From Punica granatum (lineage: Eukaryota; Streptophyta; Magnoliopsida; Myrtales; Lythraceae), in assembly GCF_007655135.1 (NCBI RefSeq), contig NC_045130.1, positions 35,708,605 through 35,772,604 on the forward strand: a stretch of 64,000 nt of DNA. Direction: 5' to 3'. The notes beneath the pieces are model-generated. The model had not been told where the DNA came from and ran no database searches. It saw only the letters and a list, made by a program, of their open reading frames with translations. The position numbers and the translations under genes were made by a program. Positions within the stretch are counted from its first letter, which is position 1; every line of letters begins with the position of its first letter. Positions 33,305 through 45,900 of the stretch are shown one piece after another.

Positions 33305-34109
33305 CATCATAATCAGAGAGATCCAGCACTAAACGTAGAAACTGGAAGATGGATTTTTTTTTCTTTTGGGTTATAAGATTGGGATATGAGTTTAATATAA
33401 CAAAATAGAAAGTTAATTCTAGAGTTTTAAATAATTTTATTGACAAGAATTAAACCTGAAATCTTATTAAACGAAAATGTACACTTTCCCTTTTCACGAG
33501 AAGATGGATATTCTATTAATTCCAATGTGTCCAGTACTATGTCACGATCTGACCTTTTTCTCTTCCATCTTCCTTTCCTTTTGATATTTTTTTCCGTAGA
33601 ACTTGCTAAGTATTTAATCATGACTCAGACATAGCAAGTCAACTATGACTCAAGTTGTGCATCAAATTCTTGAGGGGCACGCACCAATAAATTGAGCAGC
33701 CATACAATATGCATTTTAACATGTGACTGTATTCCAAACGTTTAAGAAAAGTCACGACGAATACACGTATTGTGGGATTTGGGCAATGTCGTCATCCTAT
33801 TGAAAATTCCTTAGGAGGAAACTTCCAAGATAGCAACCAAGATAAGCTACTTTATTGGATTTTCATAGCAATGAATTATTATTATTATCCGCCAACTCGA
33901 CTAAGAGCGCTATTGTTTAGCAATTCTATTGAGGTCTCATGAGCCCATCTCTGTATTTCTTAATTTCTTTGTCTGTTTTTCTTGGACTTCGTCCTATCAT
34001 CCACCAAAAAAAAAGCAGTGAATTAAAATTCTTCTTTTTGTGTTTTTTTAAAAGATTCATAATATTCTTAATTCACAATTATGTCGTGAATAGGAGAAAG
34101 AAAGTAAAA
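33305..34109. other. T2-T3 spacer, continuation of first spacer copy
   Basis: Resumes the unit-A-like sequence at the equivalent of about 4,640 and runs to about 5,630, where it breaks off after GAGAAAGAAAGTAAAAC. It lacks the 179-bp hAT-like MITE. No gene is present. Confidence 0.65.
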
Positions 34110-35830
34110 CCCATTTTGTGGGTTTGCATTTCACATGAATTGTAGCAGCATTAGGCTTGGTATGGGAATGAGATGGTGGTTGAATATGTACTTTTCTTAT
34201 TGGATTTTAAGAAGAAACAGTTTGGTGAATTATTTTAAAATTATAGTTTAATTGATTTCACCACTTTTGTATTATTTTTTTGGTTACAAGGAAGACTAAT
34301 GGACCTCATACAATGAAATAAAAATTCTAATAGCTAATAAAGAGACACTAGTAGGTCCTACCACGACTATCGCAACTGAAATATCTTGGTTACACCATAC
34401 CCTTCTTTGATTCCCAAACCAAGCCTTAGTCGGATAAAATCCAAATTTCTCTTATTATATAAAAAGGAAAAGAAGGAATTCCCCGTTAGCCTATCGAGAA
34501 AAAAATGAAGGAATTGGGAGATAGTAACGGGGAGAATATTCTTTCGGATAATGATAATCGGGAGATGTTAGAATCAAGACAATTCAACGAGGCATGGATC
34601 AAGGGGATCTAAGGAAGCATGGACCATATTGTCTCCCGGGTGTCTGCTCGTGAGATGCCATGATACTTTCCTCGTGGTCCGTGTGGCCTTATAAATTGAA
34701 TGGACACTATAATATTGGTTCATGTTGCACGCGAAAGGAATTTGCTCTCTATGGATAAAAAAAAATGAATATTGGACATACAATATTGGCTCATGTTGCA
34801 CACGAAAGGAATTTGCTCTCTACGGGACCAAAAAAAATATGAATACTGGACATACATCTTCATAAAAAAAAATATCAAGAAATTTTAAATTCGGTTGTCT
34901 TTGGTGGAACTTGATCTGTGTTTTTTCTTGGCCTTCTCGTTTATCTGTATAAAGCTCATGCCCCTTCCCCGTCAAAAGGAAAAAAAAAAAATCTCTGATT
35001 CGAACCTGGCAAGAAAACAAGGCTTTTATGATATTTTTTAAGCCAGATTTTATGTGGAGATTATCCGTTTAAACCAACATGCTGAGCATCACCATGATAA
35101 ATAAATACTAAAAGAAATCACAAACCATGCTGGAAAATGTAACCAATTTCACCTTTTTTAAAAAAAATTCCCAAATTGGACTCAACTGAGACTATTGTCG
35201 TCCAATGCATGTACGTATGTACATTATCCTCATCATCATAATCAGAGAGATCCAGCACTTAACGTAGAAACTGGAAGATGGATTTTTTCTTTCTTTTCGG
35301 TTATAAGATTGACATGTGAGTTTAATATAACAAAATAAAAAGTTAAACCTAGAGTCTTAAATAATCTAATTTACGAGAATTAAACCTGAGATATCTTAAT
35401 TATCCAACGAGAATATGCACTTCCCCTTTTATGAGGGGGACGCACCAATAAATTGAGCAGCCATACAATATGTGTTTGAATATGTGACTGAACTCCAAAC
35501 GTTTAAGAAAAGTCACGACAAATACACTTATTGTGGGATTTGGGCAATGTCGTCGTCCTTTTGAAAATTCCTTAGGATGAAACTTCGAAGATAGCATCAA
35601 GATAAGCTACTTTATTGGATTTTCATAGCAATGAATTATCATCATTATCCGTTGACTGGACTAAGAGCGCTATTATTTAGCGATTTTATTCAGATTTTTT
35701 CAGCCCGTCTCTGTATTTCTTAATTTCTTTTTCTGTTTTTCTTGGACTTTGCCCCCTCATCCACCAAAAAAAAAAGCAATGAATCAAGATTCTTCTTTTT
35801 GTGTTTTTAAAAGATTCATAATATTATATA
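34110..35830. repeat. Second spacer copy in unit C (local duplication)
   Basis: At 34,110 the sequence jumps back to the equivalent of about 2,672 in unit A and runs to about 5,590. It lacks the 810-bp MITE at 34,455 and the 179-bp MITE at 35,440. It matches unit A better than the first copy (28,360-29,657) does. At 35,830 it jumps to the equivalent of about 8,705, so the TRIM region is missing. Confidence 0.75.
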
Positions 35831-36251
35831 TAAGCCCTTACGTTAAATAAATGGAAAAATGAATTTTGAAATATTAATTTTGACAAGAGACCAGGCGCGA
35901 TCTCCAGCCCCCCGGTCCCTCCCAACATCAATATAAGTCATTAGACATCGAAGATGTCTGCAATTTCACCATTGAATGTCCAATGAAGGAAACAGAAGAA
36001 TAGATACGTATACCCAACATAACATATGAGATTCAACAAGGTGTTGATGATCTCTGTTGCCCCTACAGCTTCCTCAAATTGTTTTGCTGCTAAAGAGGAT
36101 GCCAATCACTTATTTTAGTGCCCATGACATGTAAAACATTGCTAGAAGATTTTATATCATGAGAGCAAGAGAGAGATCGGGATCCAATTACTAGCGGTTG
36201 CTGTTCTCTGCAGCTCCATTACCTGCCTCAGTCTCCTGCTGAAGATCTAAG
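35831..36251. other. T3 3' flank, no gene seen
   Basis: Equivalent of about 8,705-9,065 in unit A with an extra segment of about 88 bp at 36,002-36,090. It then joins the sequence that follows the T1 stop. Probably contains the T3 3' UTR and polyadenylation region. Confidence 0.5.
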
Positions 36252-39200
36252 TTATTGCTTGCTGGCATGCCTTTCATAAAATGCCTTGATCCTCCTCAGC
36301 CCTTCTTCGAGTGAAGAAGGCTCGATGGCGAAAGTCACTCGCAGCCAATTCTTCAATCCAACTGCTGTCCCTACAATAGTTAGTGTGTGATCAGTTAATA
36401 GGTGCGTAGGTTTCACGGATATGTTATGCTCCAAACCACTTTCGTCTAACATGATCCATCAACCTTTTAAAACAGTCACGGTGGTTGTCATTCAAAATTT
36501 TTAGGAAAGAATGCCCAACATATGTTTAGGTAGTGCAAAACAAACCGTTGTCGGCACCTTTTTTTACGAGGCTTCGATCAATCCGTTTCCTACAGATACG
36601 TTAAAGAACTTCAGACGACAATTCAAGTACCTGGCAGAACAATGACTGATTCCTCCTTTGCTAGCTTCAAGCAAAAGTCCACATCGTCTTTTATGCCGTT
36701 GAGCATCAATAGGTTCAACTTCACCTGACAAAATCACCGTTTCAAAGTAGTTTCATTCCCTCAACAATAAGAAACTGCGCATGCAAATAATACCCCGCAA
36801 GTAGGTTTATGTCTATGTGCATATACATGTATCCGTGCTTCGAATAGTTGATGATCATACCATGACGAACATTGACCCTTCGGGCTTGCTTGGACAAGTG
36901 ATGCAAGGGATCTCTTTGATCATCTCGTAACAGATGTCGGCAGTATGCTTGAGTATGCTGATAATTCTCGAGAAGAAATCATCTGTCGTCTTCTCAAATA
37001 TGTGAGGTATTGCTCCCTGTTGTATTTTCAAGACAAGGCAAGGTAAGTAGAAAATTTATCATGCAAATTATATCTGCATGAAGCCACGAAGCAATAAAAT
37101 CCGTATCTCATACCTGTATGAAGGTTGCGGGATCGGCGGAGATATTTAAAAATCCTTTGATGGACTCAACAACCTGTAAAAAACAAAATATGCCAACTTA
37201 AATTTTTCGTAACAAATAAGTTTTGATCTCTAACAAAAGGAAGAGAAAGAGAAATCACCCCAGATCTGTTAAGGATGCCATTCGGATCGGTAGTGACTAT
37301 CCAACCGAGTCGCCACCCCGGAACAATCCACCTCTTTGATATCGACCCAAGAGTCAAGACTGGAGCTATGGATCCAAAAACTCCCATGGGAACAAACGGT
37401 TTACTCCCAAAAGCAAGATGGTCGTAGACCTCATCAGCAATCACCATAATCCCGAGCTTTTTCGCCATCTCAGCAATCTAAAGCACGAACAAAAATTCAG
37501 CCTAAAGACGAGGGATCTCCAAGTTCAGAACTATAAGAATTAATTAATTCAGAGACAAGCTTCAATACCTTCTCTAGATGCTGGTAGCTAAAGACATTCC
37601 CACAAGGATTGCCGGGGTTTATGATGACCATTGCAGCGGTATTCTCATCTGCAAGCTTCTCGACTCCCGCCAGGTCAACCTCCCAGCCATTGTCCGGTAG
37701 AAGATCAAAGTGGCGCACCTCGAGTTTGCTAAAAGAAGCGCGTGCCTCATAATATGGGAAACCAGGTCTTGGAAGTAGAATATTGGCACCAGGGCGGGCA
37801 AGGACCGATATTACGACTTCCATCGATTGAGTGCATCCAACTGTTAAAAATACATCGTCGGGAGATAATGCATAGGGTAGATCCTTGGAGAGAGACTCCG
37901 CGATTGCCCTATATCAAATTTAATAAGGCGCAACAGAATTTATGAGCTTGATGGCTGCATTCACCTATAGCACAATTGATTCAAAGCCTCCTTGCACATA
38001 AGAAGCACTTTATTTAAAATCTTGACGTTGGATTTTCTATCACCCAATATACATTCAAATTAACCTCTAGTTACAAACATATTTCTCTTAATCACGAGAA
38101 TATGGCTCAACTGTAAATTGAGAGCACAATGGACAAACTTAACGTACAACTTAGGAGTTTGAACGAACAGAAAACACCTCTCATGGACATGGTTGAATTT
38201 AAAGCATAGTATTAGTCAATAAGTTGATAACATCTCGTGATCTCTGAAGATAAAAATAATTTTATTTTAGGCCAGAAGATTTCTTGCGGCCATGCAAAGG
38301 CAGCAACAACCAAAACCAGACAATGATTTTATCATGGATGATTTATTTATTAGAAAAAAAGTTTGATTCGTTAATTTCATTTCCGATTTCAAATAAAGAG
38401 AATTTAGATTCTCACAAGTGAAATCTATGTTTATATATTTCTCAACTTCTATTTATTTTGCTCTAAATCTAATGAGTACCGTTTGTGATCGAAAAAGAAA
38501 ATGAGTTACTATTTCAAGAAAGCATATATCGGGATGGAATGACAAAGAAATAAAGTAGAACATTATGAAAATTAAAGGGGGGAGGACAAGATCAACAAAG
38601 GCAAGAACATTAATGGGCTTAAAACGGCAATATTGTTTGGATATCGACATATACGTTTAAAAGGAAATTAACCTTCTAAAATGGCAAATATTGTTTGGCT
38701 ATCGACAAAATAAATGGCAAAATTGCGTGTCTTTGCTTTCAACCTTCGTATTATATGTTAATCAATATTCACATAACAGGACAAAGTCTCGACAGCAGAT
38801 ACAAAAGCATGAAGACAAATTTCACTTCCATTATTTATTTATTTACTTTTGAGTAAAATTAATTAGCACTTCCATTATATTATGAAAGAAAATCATATGA
38901 CTGTACCTCGTAATATAACATAGTGCAATCACACCATCATCAATCATCAATAATAAGTATCTTTCAGAGCCTAGTCATTCAAAAGAGTTAAGCATTCATC
39001 TGTTAAGAATTCTATGGTAGAGCCCCGTTGAGATTCCGGCATGTAATACGTCCGAAATGCCTAGGTCCTAACTTGTACATACTGTTGCACATGTACAATA
39101 GTATTTTTATATTATCACCAAAAAATATTCACAACCACAACATATCCTGTTGTGTGTCTTTTGAGCTTCATCTTTTTGGAAAGAAAACAAAAGAAAGAAA

Positions 39201-40322
39201 ATCGCAACCTAATTTTCTTTGAAAAGCCTGTATTATTTTCCTATTTCAGTCACCTCGCTCAAGGCCACGTTTTCATCTTCCCATCTCACTAATCTCGCTA
39301 GCTCCGCTGGAGAAATTGAAAAACAATCGCGGTGAAATTCGTGATTTTGAAGCTTTGGTCGAATCCCTGTCATTTAATTAGAGGACAGTGATTGATTGTA
39401 CAACAAGAGGAGAATCCCTGTCATTTAATTTCTCCGTATCCCAGGATTTTCGATTAACTAGAGGAAGGTTGTGATGGCTCCAGCACGGTATGTTCTGCAG
39501 AGGACTTTCGGGTCAGACTAACTGCGCGGTCATACAAGTGGCAGCCTATGGTTTAATAAAAATCCCCATATGCGCTATTGGATGGAAAAAGTAACGGGAG
39601 ACGGAAACCGAACAAATCCCGTAACGTATAGACAAAAAAGTAATGGGAGATGAAAACCGAACAAATCCCGTAACTTATAGACAAAGAAAAAGGTTCAGAA
39701 TGAAAATAAAAATAATAATAATAATGAAAGGTTGACGATAAAAATTGGCTTTTTCCCTAATATTAAATATGCAATGGACTAAGCCAAACCGATCAGGCAC
39801 AATACCTGCGTGATAATTGCAAAAAAGAAAAAAAAAAACAAAACAAAAAATTGTTCCATTGAGGACCACAAGAAATTATCTCCCTAAACAACAAAAACGA
39901 CCGCAGCAGAAGAAGCATTAAACCCAGATTAAATAATTTCCCAAAAATTATGTACTTTTCAGCAAATTTAAAGGATTAATGAGTCAGAGCTGTGGACAGG
40001 AAAATCGGAGCTGTATTAATCTGTTAGTTTGTTACCTCCGGGCGGGGAGAATACCGACGGTGGAGGAGTAGCCGTTGAACTTGGCGGACCGGACGGAGTC
40101 GACGATGGCATCTTCGGCCGTGGAGGTGGTGCGGAAGCAGGGGAAGGCGGAGGGGTCGCCGTGGCCGAGCGGGATGACGGTCCTGGGGTCGTCCTTGCTG
40201 AGGTTGTCCTTCAGCATGTTGAGGACGCCCCGGACGGTGATGGCCGAAGCGGTGGTGAGGTCCTTGTTGCCCCGGAACCTCCACTTCTGCTGACCTGACC
40301 CGTTCTCCGTAGCCTCCCCCAT
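36252..40322 (-). CDS. TAT: T3: tyrosine-aminotransferase-like protein, seven exons, 424 aa
   Basis: Exons (minus): 40322-40036, 37908-37569, 37477-37259, 37173-37114, 37016-36861, 36724-36631, 36370-36252. All have GT-AG junctions, phases join to 1,275 bp, and the exon layout equals T1. It is the most diverged paralogue: exon 1 is GC-rich and has its own N-terminal sequence, and one residue is missing in the LARPGAN segment relative to LAGRPGAN of T1. The PLP-site motifs are complete: [21 protein letters not shown] with Lys about 257, NWLRVTF with Arg about 396. Intron 1 (37,909-40,035) has no recognisable similarity to intron 1 of T0-T2. It is probably the older member from which the T0-T2 branch separated; function as for T1. 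The ATG at 40,322 was preferred over an in-frame upstream TTG. Confidence 0.9.
37909..40035 (-). other. Intron 1 of T3, nothing recognisable
   Basis: Large AT-rich intron. A 43-bp near-repeat around 39,590-39,680 (containing AACCGAACAAATCCCGTAAC twice) is the only structure noticed. Confidence 0.6.
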
Positions 40323-41254
40323 TGCAAGGCCTCCTCCGGCGGACGGTGTGCGGTGGCGGGTGGCGGCGGAGGGAGAGGATGTCTGAGTCCCAGTCTGTGA
40401 GGCCGACAATGTGGGAGGTAATGGAATGTAACATGAGTACGTATATACATATATATATATATATATATATGGGGGCGGGAGGGAGTGAGAAGGTGTGAGG
40501 TGGAGAGAGAGAGGGAGTAGATTAATACCCTAAAACCCTAAAATTAATTCCGTCAAAAACTCCATCATCGCCAACAGGTCATAGGTTCGATCCTCATAAA
40601 CGTATATATCCATTTATTCTATTTCATTGTACTAGATTTATGTGCCTCCTTTATTATTGAAAAAAAAAACTTGATTTCAAGTCTTACAACTTACGATTTT
40701 ACGTTTTTACTTTTCATGGCGAGTCAATTTGTCAAAGAAACTTAAATTTAGTAGACTCGTGTAGAAATGCGAGTTTATTCAACAAAGTTGATAGAAACTC
40801 GAGTTTTACTAAATCAACTATTAAACTAATTACTGTCAATTCTATCTCAATTTAAGGGATTGATTGACCTTATTGCTCTTACGGCTTAGAAATGGAAATG
40901 TTATTTAAATTTTTTTTCTAAACTCATCTTCTTCTTCTTTTCCCCCCAAAATCGATGTTTAGAAGCTATAATATGAATAAATTATTTGGTTTGTCTCGTA
41001 GGATATCAGAAAGAACGTAAAATGATTCTCAATTTATATAAGGTTATAATTCATAAAAATATGTATAAAATTATTCTCGAAATACTATATCCATTAATCA
41101 TAGAAACTTACGACTCTACGATTCGATTTTACATTTTAATTTTGTGGACCCTCCACCGTTTCTATAGTTTTTACTTAGAAACTCGATTTTGACTGCCTTG
41201 GTATAGAACTACCTTGGTGAAGTAACGCTCCATATTTGACACAAAGTGCAAAGG
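40323..41254. promoter_or_regulatory. TAT: T3 5' flank with TA-rich core and telo-box
   Basis: A long TA dinucleotide run at 40,442-40,471, 120-150 bp upstream of the ATG, may serve as the TATA region. AAACCCTAA telo-box motifs follow at 40,533-40,541, beside GA-rich sequence at 40,503-40,516. The flank ends where the Ty1-copia element begins, so only about 0.93 kb of native upstream sequence remains adjacent. This flank is unlike the promoters of T0-T2. Confidence 0.45.
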
Positions 41255-42931
41255 TGCTAGTTCCACGGGGCGCAACGGAAGCGAAAAAGGAACAGAAATT
41301 CAAAATTTCCTACCCGTGAAACTAATTCCAAGACCTACTAGAAGAATAAGAGTAAATAAAAACGTACCTGGAATATTTAAAGTTGTCGACCGAGCGTCCC
41401 ACGCGTGACGCCTCTATTGGAATCCACACCGACTTTGTCGACGAGTCTTCGAGATCGGCGGTGCTAGCGACCAACACTCGAAAGAAACACCCCGATGCGA
41501 CACCCGAAATTTATTAGACTAGTAGGATTAATTCAAATTGAACAATTCAACTTGAATTTCCTTACACTTATACACGTACACCCATATACATGTATATATA
41601 TATCTCTTATATCTAAACATGCATGCTTCCCCTTTTATAAGCAATATGGGGAAGACAAATTCAAAGCCCCACCGATGTGGGATTAAGGAGAATCAAGGTT
41701 CCAAGTGACATGTGTAAGTTTAGGTGACATCATTTAATTAGTCCATGTGTATAGCTAAGTGTTATCATACAATTGGCCCATGTTTCTTTCTATAATTGGC
41801 TCCAAGTGGTTCCATAAAAATAACCACTTAGCACACCATTAAATCTAATAAATCGGGTCTAATTAATCGGCAAATTTAATCTCATTAAATATCCGATTAA
41901 TCGGTCGCACCATAAATCATCTAATCTTTATTAGACAATTTTGTTGTTTCAAAATATCTCGTCAAGTTAGTCGTAGTGTGTGACCCTGTAGGTTCCCAAT
42001 TACGTTGATAGTAATATCGAAATCTCTATTTTAATATTACAAACAGTGAGCGGCATCTAGTAATGCATCACTGTTACTCAAATAATCGGAAAGTCAATTT
42101 CTCGACGAACCTCGTGACCTATATTACCGTGTAATATAATCCATTGTCCTCTATATCTCTATTGAGCCCAAGGCATGGTCGATGACATCCTTGTATGACT
42201 TAATATCTCTCTTTCTTGATTTACCGGGTAAGTCTATCAGAGCAAATGAGCTCGATATCATTATATCGACTCATTTGGGTATGCATACACTTTTAGACTT
42301 AACCACCAAGTGGCCGTGAGATATCGCTCCCGTTTCGTAGGAGGGACAAATCCTATCTTGGTCACTCACATTCTTTTCCATGCTTGTGGCATACCCAATA
42401 ACTATCTTTATAACCAGCCAGTTACGGTGGCGTTTGACAGTATCAAAATATACGACATTACACGTAGGAATCCATGGTGACCTCAAGTCAAAGGACCATT
42501 ACACTATAGTCACTTTGAGATATGCTAATGACAGTCACGTAACAACCCATGTAGCAATCTCATGGCGGGTCAGTCCAATACACATTACTCTTAATGTATA
42601 CATGTGGTGTGATTTGATATCTCCATATCCATGACCTATGAGATTTGGTCATCAATTAACACTCACACTAGTCTAACCGTATTACCGTTGTCCTAATTAA
42701 CGATAATACTTTGACTATGGACATTTAGGAATAATGTTCAGTAATTATAGGATCTCACAATCAAGTCACACTTGATGCCTATTGAACCTACTATTCCAAG
42801 AACATTATTGTGTAAAATCATATTTAGCGCAATCTACACAATAACAGATATGCCTCGTTTTATAATGAAATAGATATCATATTACAAAACTGATTATAGA
42901 TTGCCTCTAGGGCATACACCAATTCCCAACA
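41255..42931 (-). repeat. 3' LTR of the copia element
   Basis: The left LTR on the plus strand is the 3' LTR of the minus-strand element. On the minus strand it begins TGTTGGGAATTGG and ends ACTAGCA. It is one base shorter than the 5' LTR (TGCTTGTGG against TGCTTTGTGG near 42,380). Confidence 0.95.
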
Positions 42932-42942
42932 ATCTCCCACTT
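42932..42942 (-). other. Polypurine tract of the copia element
   Basis: AAGTGGGAGAT on the minus strand, directly before the 3' LTR and only a few bases after the polyprotein stop codon (42,946-42,948). Primes plus-strand DNA synthesis in this family. Confidence 0.85.
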
Positions 42943-42945
42943 GCA

Positions 42946-45900
42946 CTAGAGCCAATCTGGCACATGTCTTATGCCAATAGATCTAGTGTGAGCCTCGTGC
43001 TTGCGCTGCACAAGAGGCTTCGTAAGTGGATCTGCGAGATTCTCATCTGTTGGTATTCTGCATATCTTCACATCTCCTCTGTCGATGATCTCGCGAATGA
43101 GATGGAAGCGCCTGAGTATATGTTTGGATCGCTGGTGAGACCTGGGTTCCTTAGCTTGCGCAATGGCTCCATTGTTGTCACAATAGAGATCCACTGGGTC
43201 TGCGATGCTAGGAACCACAACAAGTTCTGTCACGAACTTCTTGATCCAAACGGCCTCTTTTGCAGCGTTAGAGGCAGCAATATACTCGGCCTCTGTGGTA
43301 GAATCGGCTACTGTCTCCTGTTTGGAACTCTTCCAACTCACAGCACCTCCATTCAGGCAGAACACATACCCTGACTGCGATCTATTGTCGTCCTTATCGG
43401 TCTGGAAGCTAGCATCGGTGTAACCTCTTACAACGAGCTCTTCTTCGCCTCCATATACCAAAAACATCTCCTTAGTCCTTCGTAAGTACTTAAGGATGTT
43501 CTTTACTGCAATCCAGTGTCTTTCACCTGGATCTGATTGGTATCGACTCGTCATACTCAAAGCATACGAGACATCTGATCGAGTGCATAACATAGCATAC
43601 ATGATGGATCCAATAGCTGACGCATATGGAATCATATTCATGCGGTCCCTCTCCTCTCGAGTAGAAGGACTCTGAGCCTTCGAAAGGCTTATGCCATGTA
43701 ACATAGGCAGCGACCCTTTCTTAGAATCATGCATGCTAAAACGCCGAAGCACTTTATCTATGTATGCACTCTGACTTAGGCCAAGCAGTCTCCTGGATCT
43801 ATCTCTATAGATCTTGATACCTAGCACATAGGTAGCTTCGCCTAAGTCCTTCATAGAGAAACACCTTCCCAACCAAGTCTTCACAGACTGTAAGGAAGGA
43901 ATGTCATTTCCGATCAGAAGTATGTCGTCTACATACAACACCAGGAAGATCACTACGCTCCCACTAACCTTCTTGTAAACACAGGGTTCATCTTCATTCT
44001 TAATGAAACCAAACTCTTTGATTGCATCATCAAAACGAAGATTCCAGCTCCTAGAAGCTTGCTTCAGCCCATAAATGGACCGTTGTAGCTTACAAACCTT
44101 TCCGGCACTATGTGGATCGACAAAACCCTCAGGTTGTGTCATAAACACATCCTCGAGGAGCTTCCCGTTCAGGAAAGCAGTTTTGACATCCATTTGCCAG
44201 ATCTCATAATCATAATAAGCTGCAATTGCAAGCAAGATCCTGATGGATTTAAGCATAGCTACCGGGGAAAAGGTTTCGTCATAGTCAACACCATGAACTT
44301 GTCTGAAACCTTTTGCCACAAGTCGGCCCTTAAAGGTAATCACATTACCGTCCATGTCAGTCTTCTTCTTGAAGACCCACTTACACCCAATGGGTTTTGC
44401 CCCTTCAGGTGGATCAACCAAAGTCCATACTTGGTTAGTGTACATGGACTCCATCTCAGATCTCATGGCCTCCAGCCATTTCTCAGAGTCTGTGCCTATT
44501 ACGGCTTCCGCATAGGTTGTAGGCTCATCATTATCTATGAGCAATACGTCATTGTCTTGAGTCACGAGAAATCCATATCTCTCGGGCTCATGACGTATCC
44601 TACTAGACCTACGAGGCTCCTGTGTCACCTGTGTAGAAGATTGTGCCACAACAACTTGTGGTACTTGTTCTGCAACATCGCCCGTCGATTGGTCAATGTC
44701 ATTTTGTGGTAGAGCTTCCCCAAGTTCTAATTTCCTCCCACTAGTTCCTTTGAAGAGAAACTCTTTCTCAAGGAATACCGCAGTTCGAGCTACAAACACT
44801 TTGCCCTCGATGGGATTATAGAAATAGTATCCTCGAGTTTCCTTAGGATACCCCACAAAGTAACATTTGTCCGATTTAGGGCCAAGCTTATCCGAAGACA
44901 ATCTCTTCACATAAGCTTCGCAACCCCATATTTTTAGAAAAGACATCTTGGGACGCTTCCCATACCACATCTCATATGGTGTCCTTTCAACTGATTTCGA
45001 CGGAGCATTGTTTAATATGAGAGCAGCTGTCTGTAGAGCATATCCCCAGAAGGAGTCAGGTAAGTTTGCATGACTCATCAAAGATCGAACCATATCTAAT
45101 AAAGTTCGATTCCTCCTCTCAGCTACACCATTCCACTGTGGTGTTCCAGGTGGAGTCAGTTGAGATAAAATCCCACACTGTTTAAGATAGTCAGCAAACT
45201 CATAGCTCAAATATTCACCTCCTCGATCTGATCGAAGAACTTTAATGCTCTTACCCAACTGATTCTCCACTTCATTCTTAAATTCTTTGAACTTTTCAAA
45301 GGATTCAGATTTGTGTTTCATCAAATACACATATCCAAATCTACTGAAATCATCAGTAAATGTAATGAAGTAGAGATACCCACCTCTAGCAAGCTTGTTC
45401 ACTGGTCCACATACATCAGTATGTATGAGAGCCAGATGATCACTAGCTCGCTCACCTTTTCCGGTAAAAGGGGCCTTAGTCATTTTCCCCATTAAGCAAG
45501 GTTCGCATGTCTCGATCGATTCTAAATCAAACGAGTCCAGTAATCCATCCTTATGGAGTCTAGAGATGCGATTCTCGCTAATATGGCCTAAACGACAATG
45601 CCAGAGGTAAGTCGGGTTCGAATCATTAGATTTGAGCCGTTTTGTTTCCACATTATAAATAGGCGTATCTAGATCAAGAACATACAGACCATTACTTAAA
45701 TGTGCACTGCCATAATATACATCATTCATGTACATAGAACAACACTTGTTCTTGATAGTGAAACAAAATCCCTTCTTGTCCAAACAAGAAACAGATATTA
45801 TGTTTCTACTAATAGCATAATAACAGTCGTTAAGATCTAATACTAGCCCAGTAGGCAAAACTAGGTGATAAGTCCCTACAGTTAATGTAGCAACTCTTGC

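Noticed and set aside
42901..44712. Plus-strand ORFs of 157 and 200 codons over the copia element
   Set aside because: Antisense to the intact Gag-Pol frame, with no known domain.
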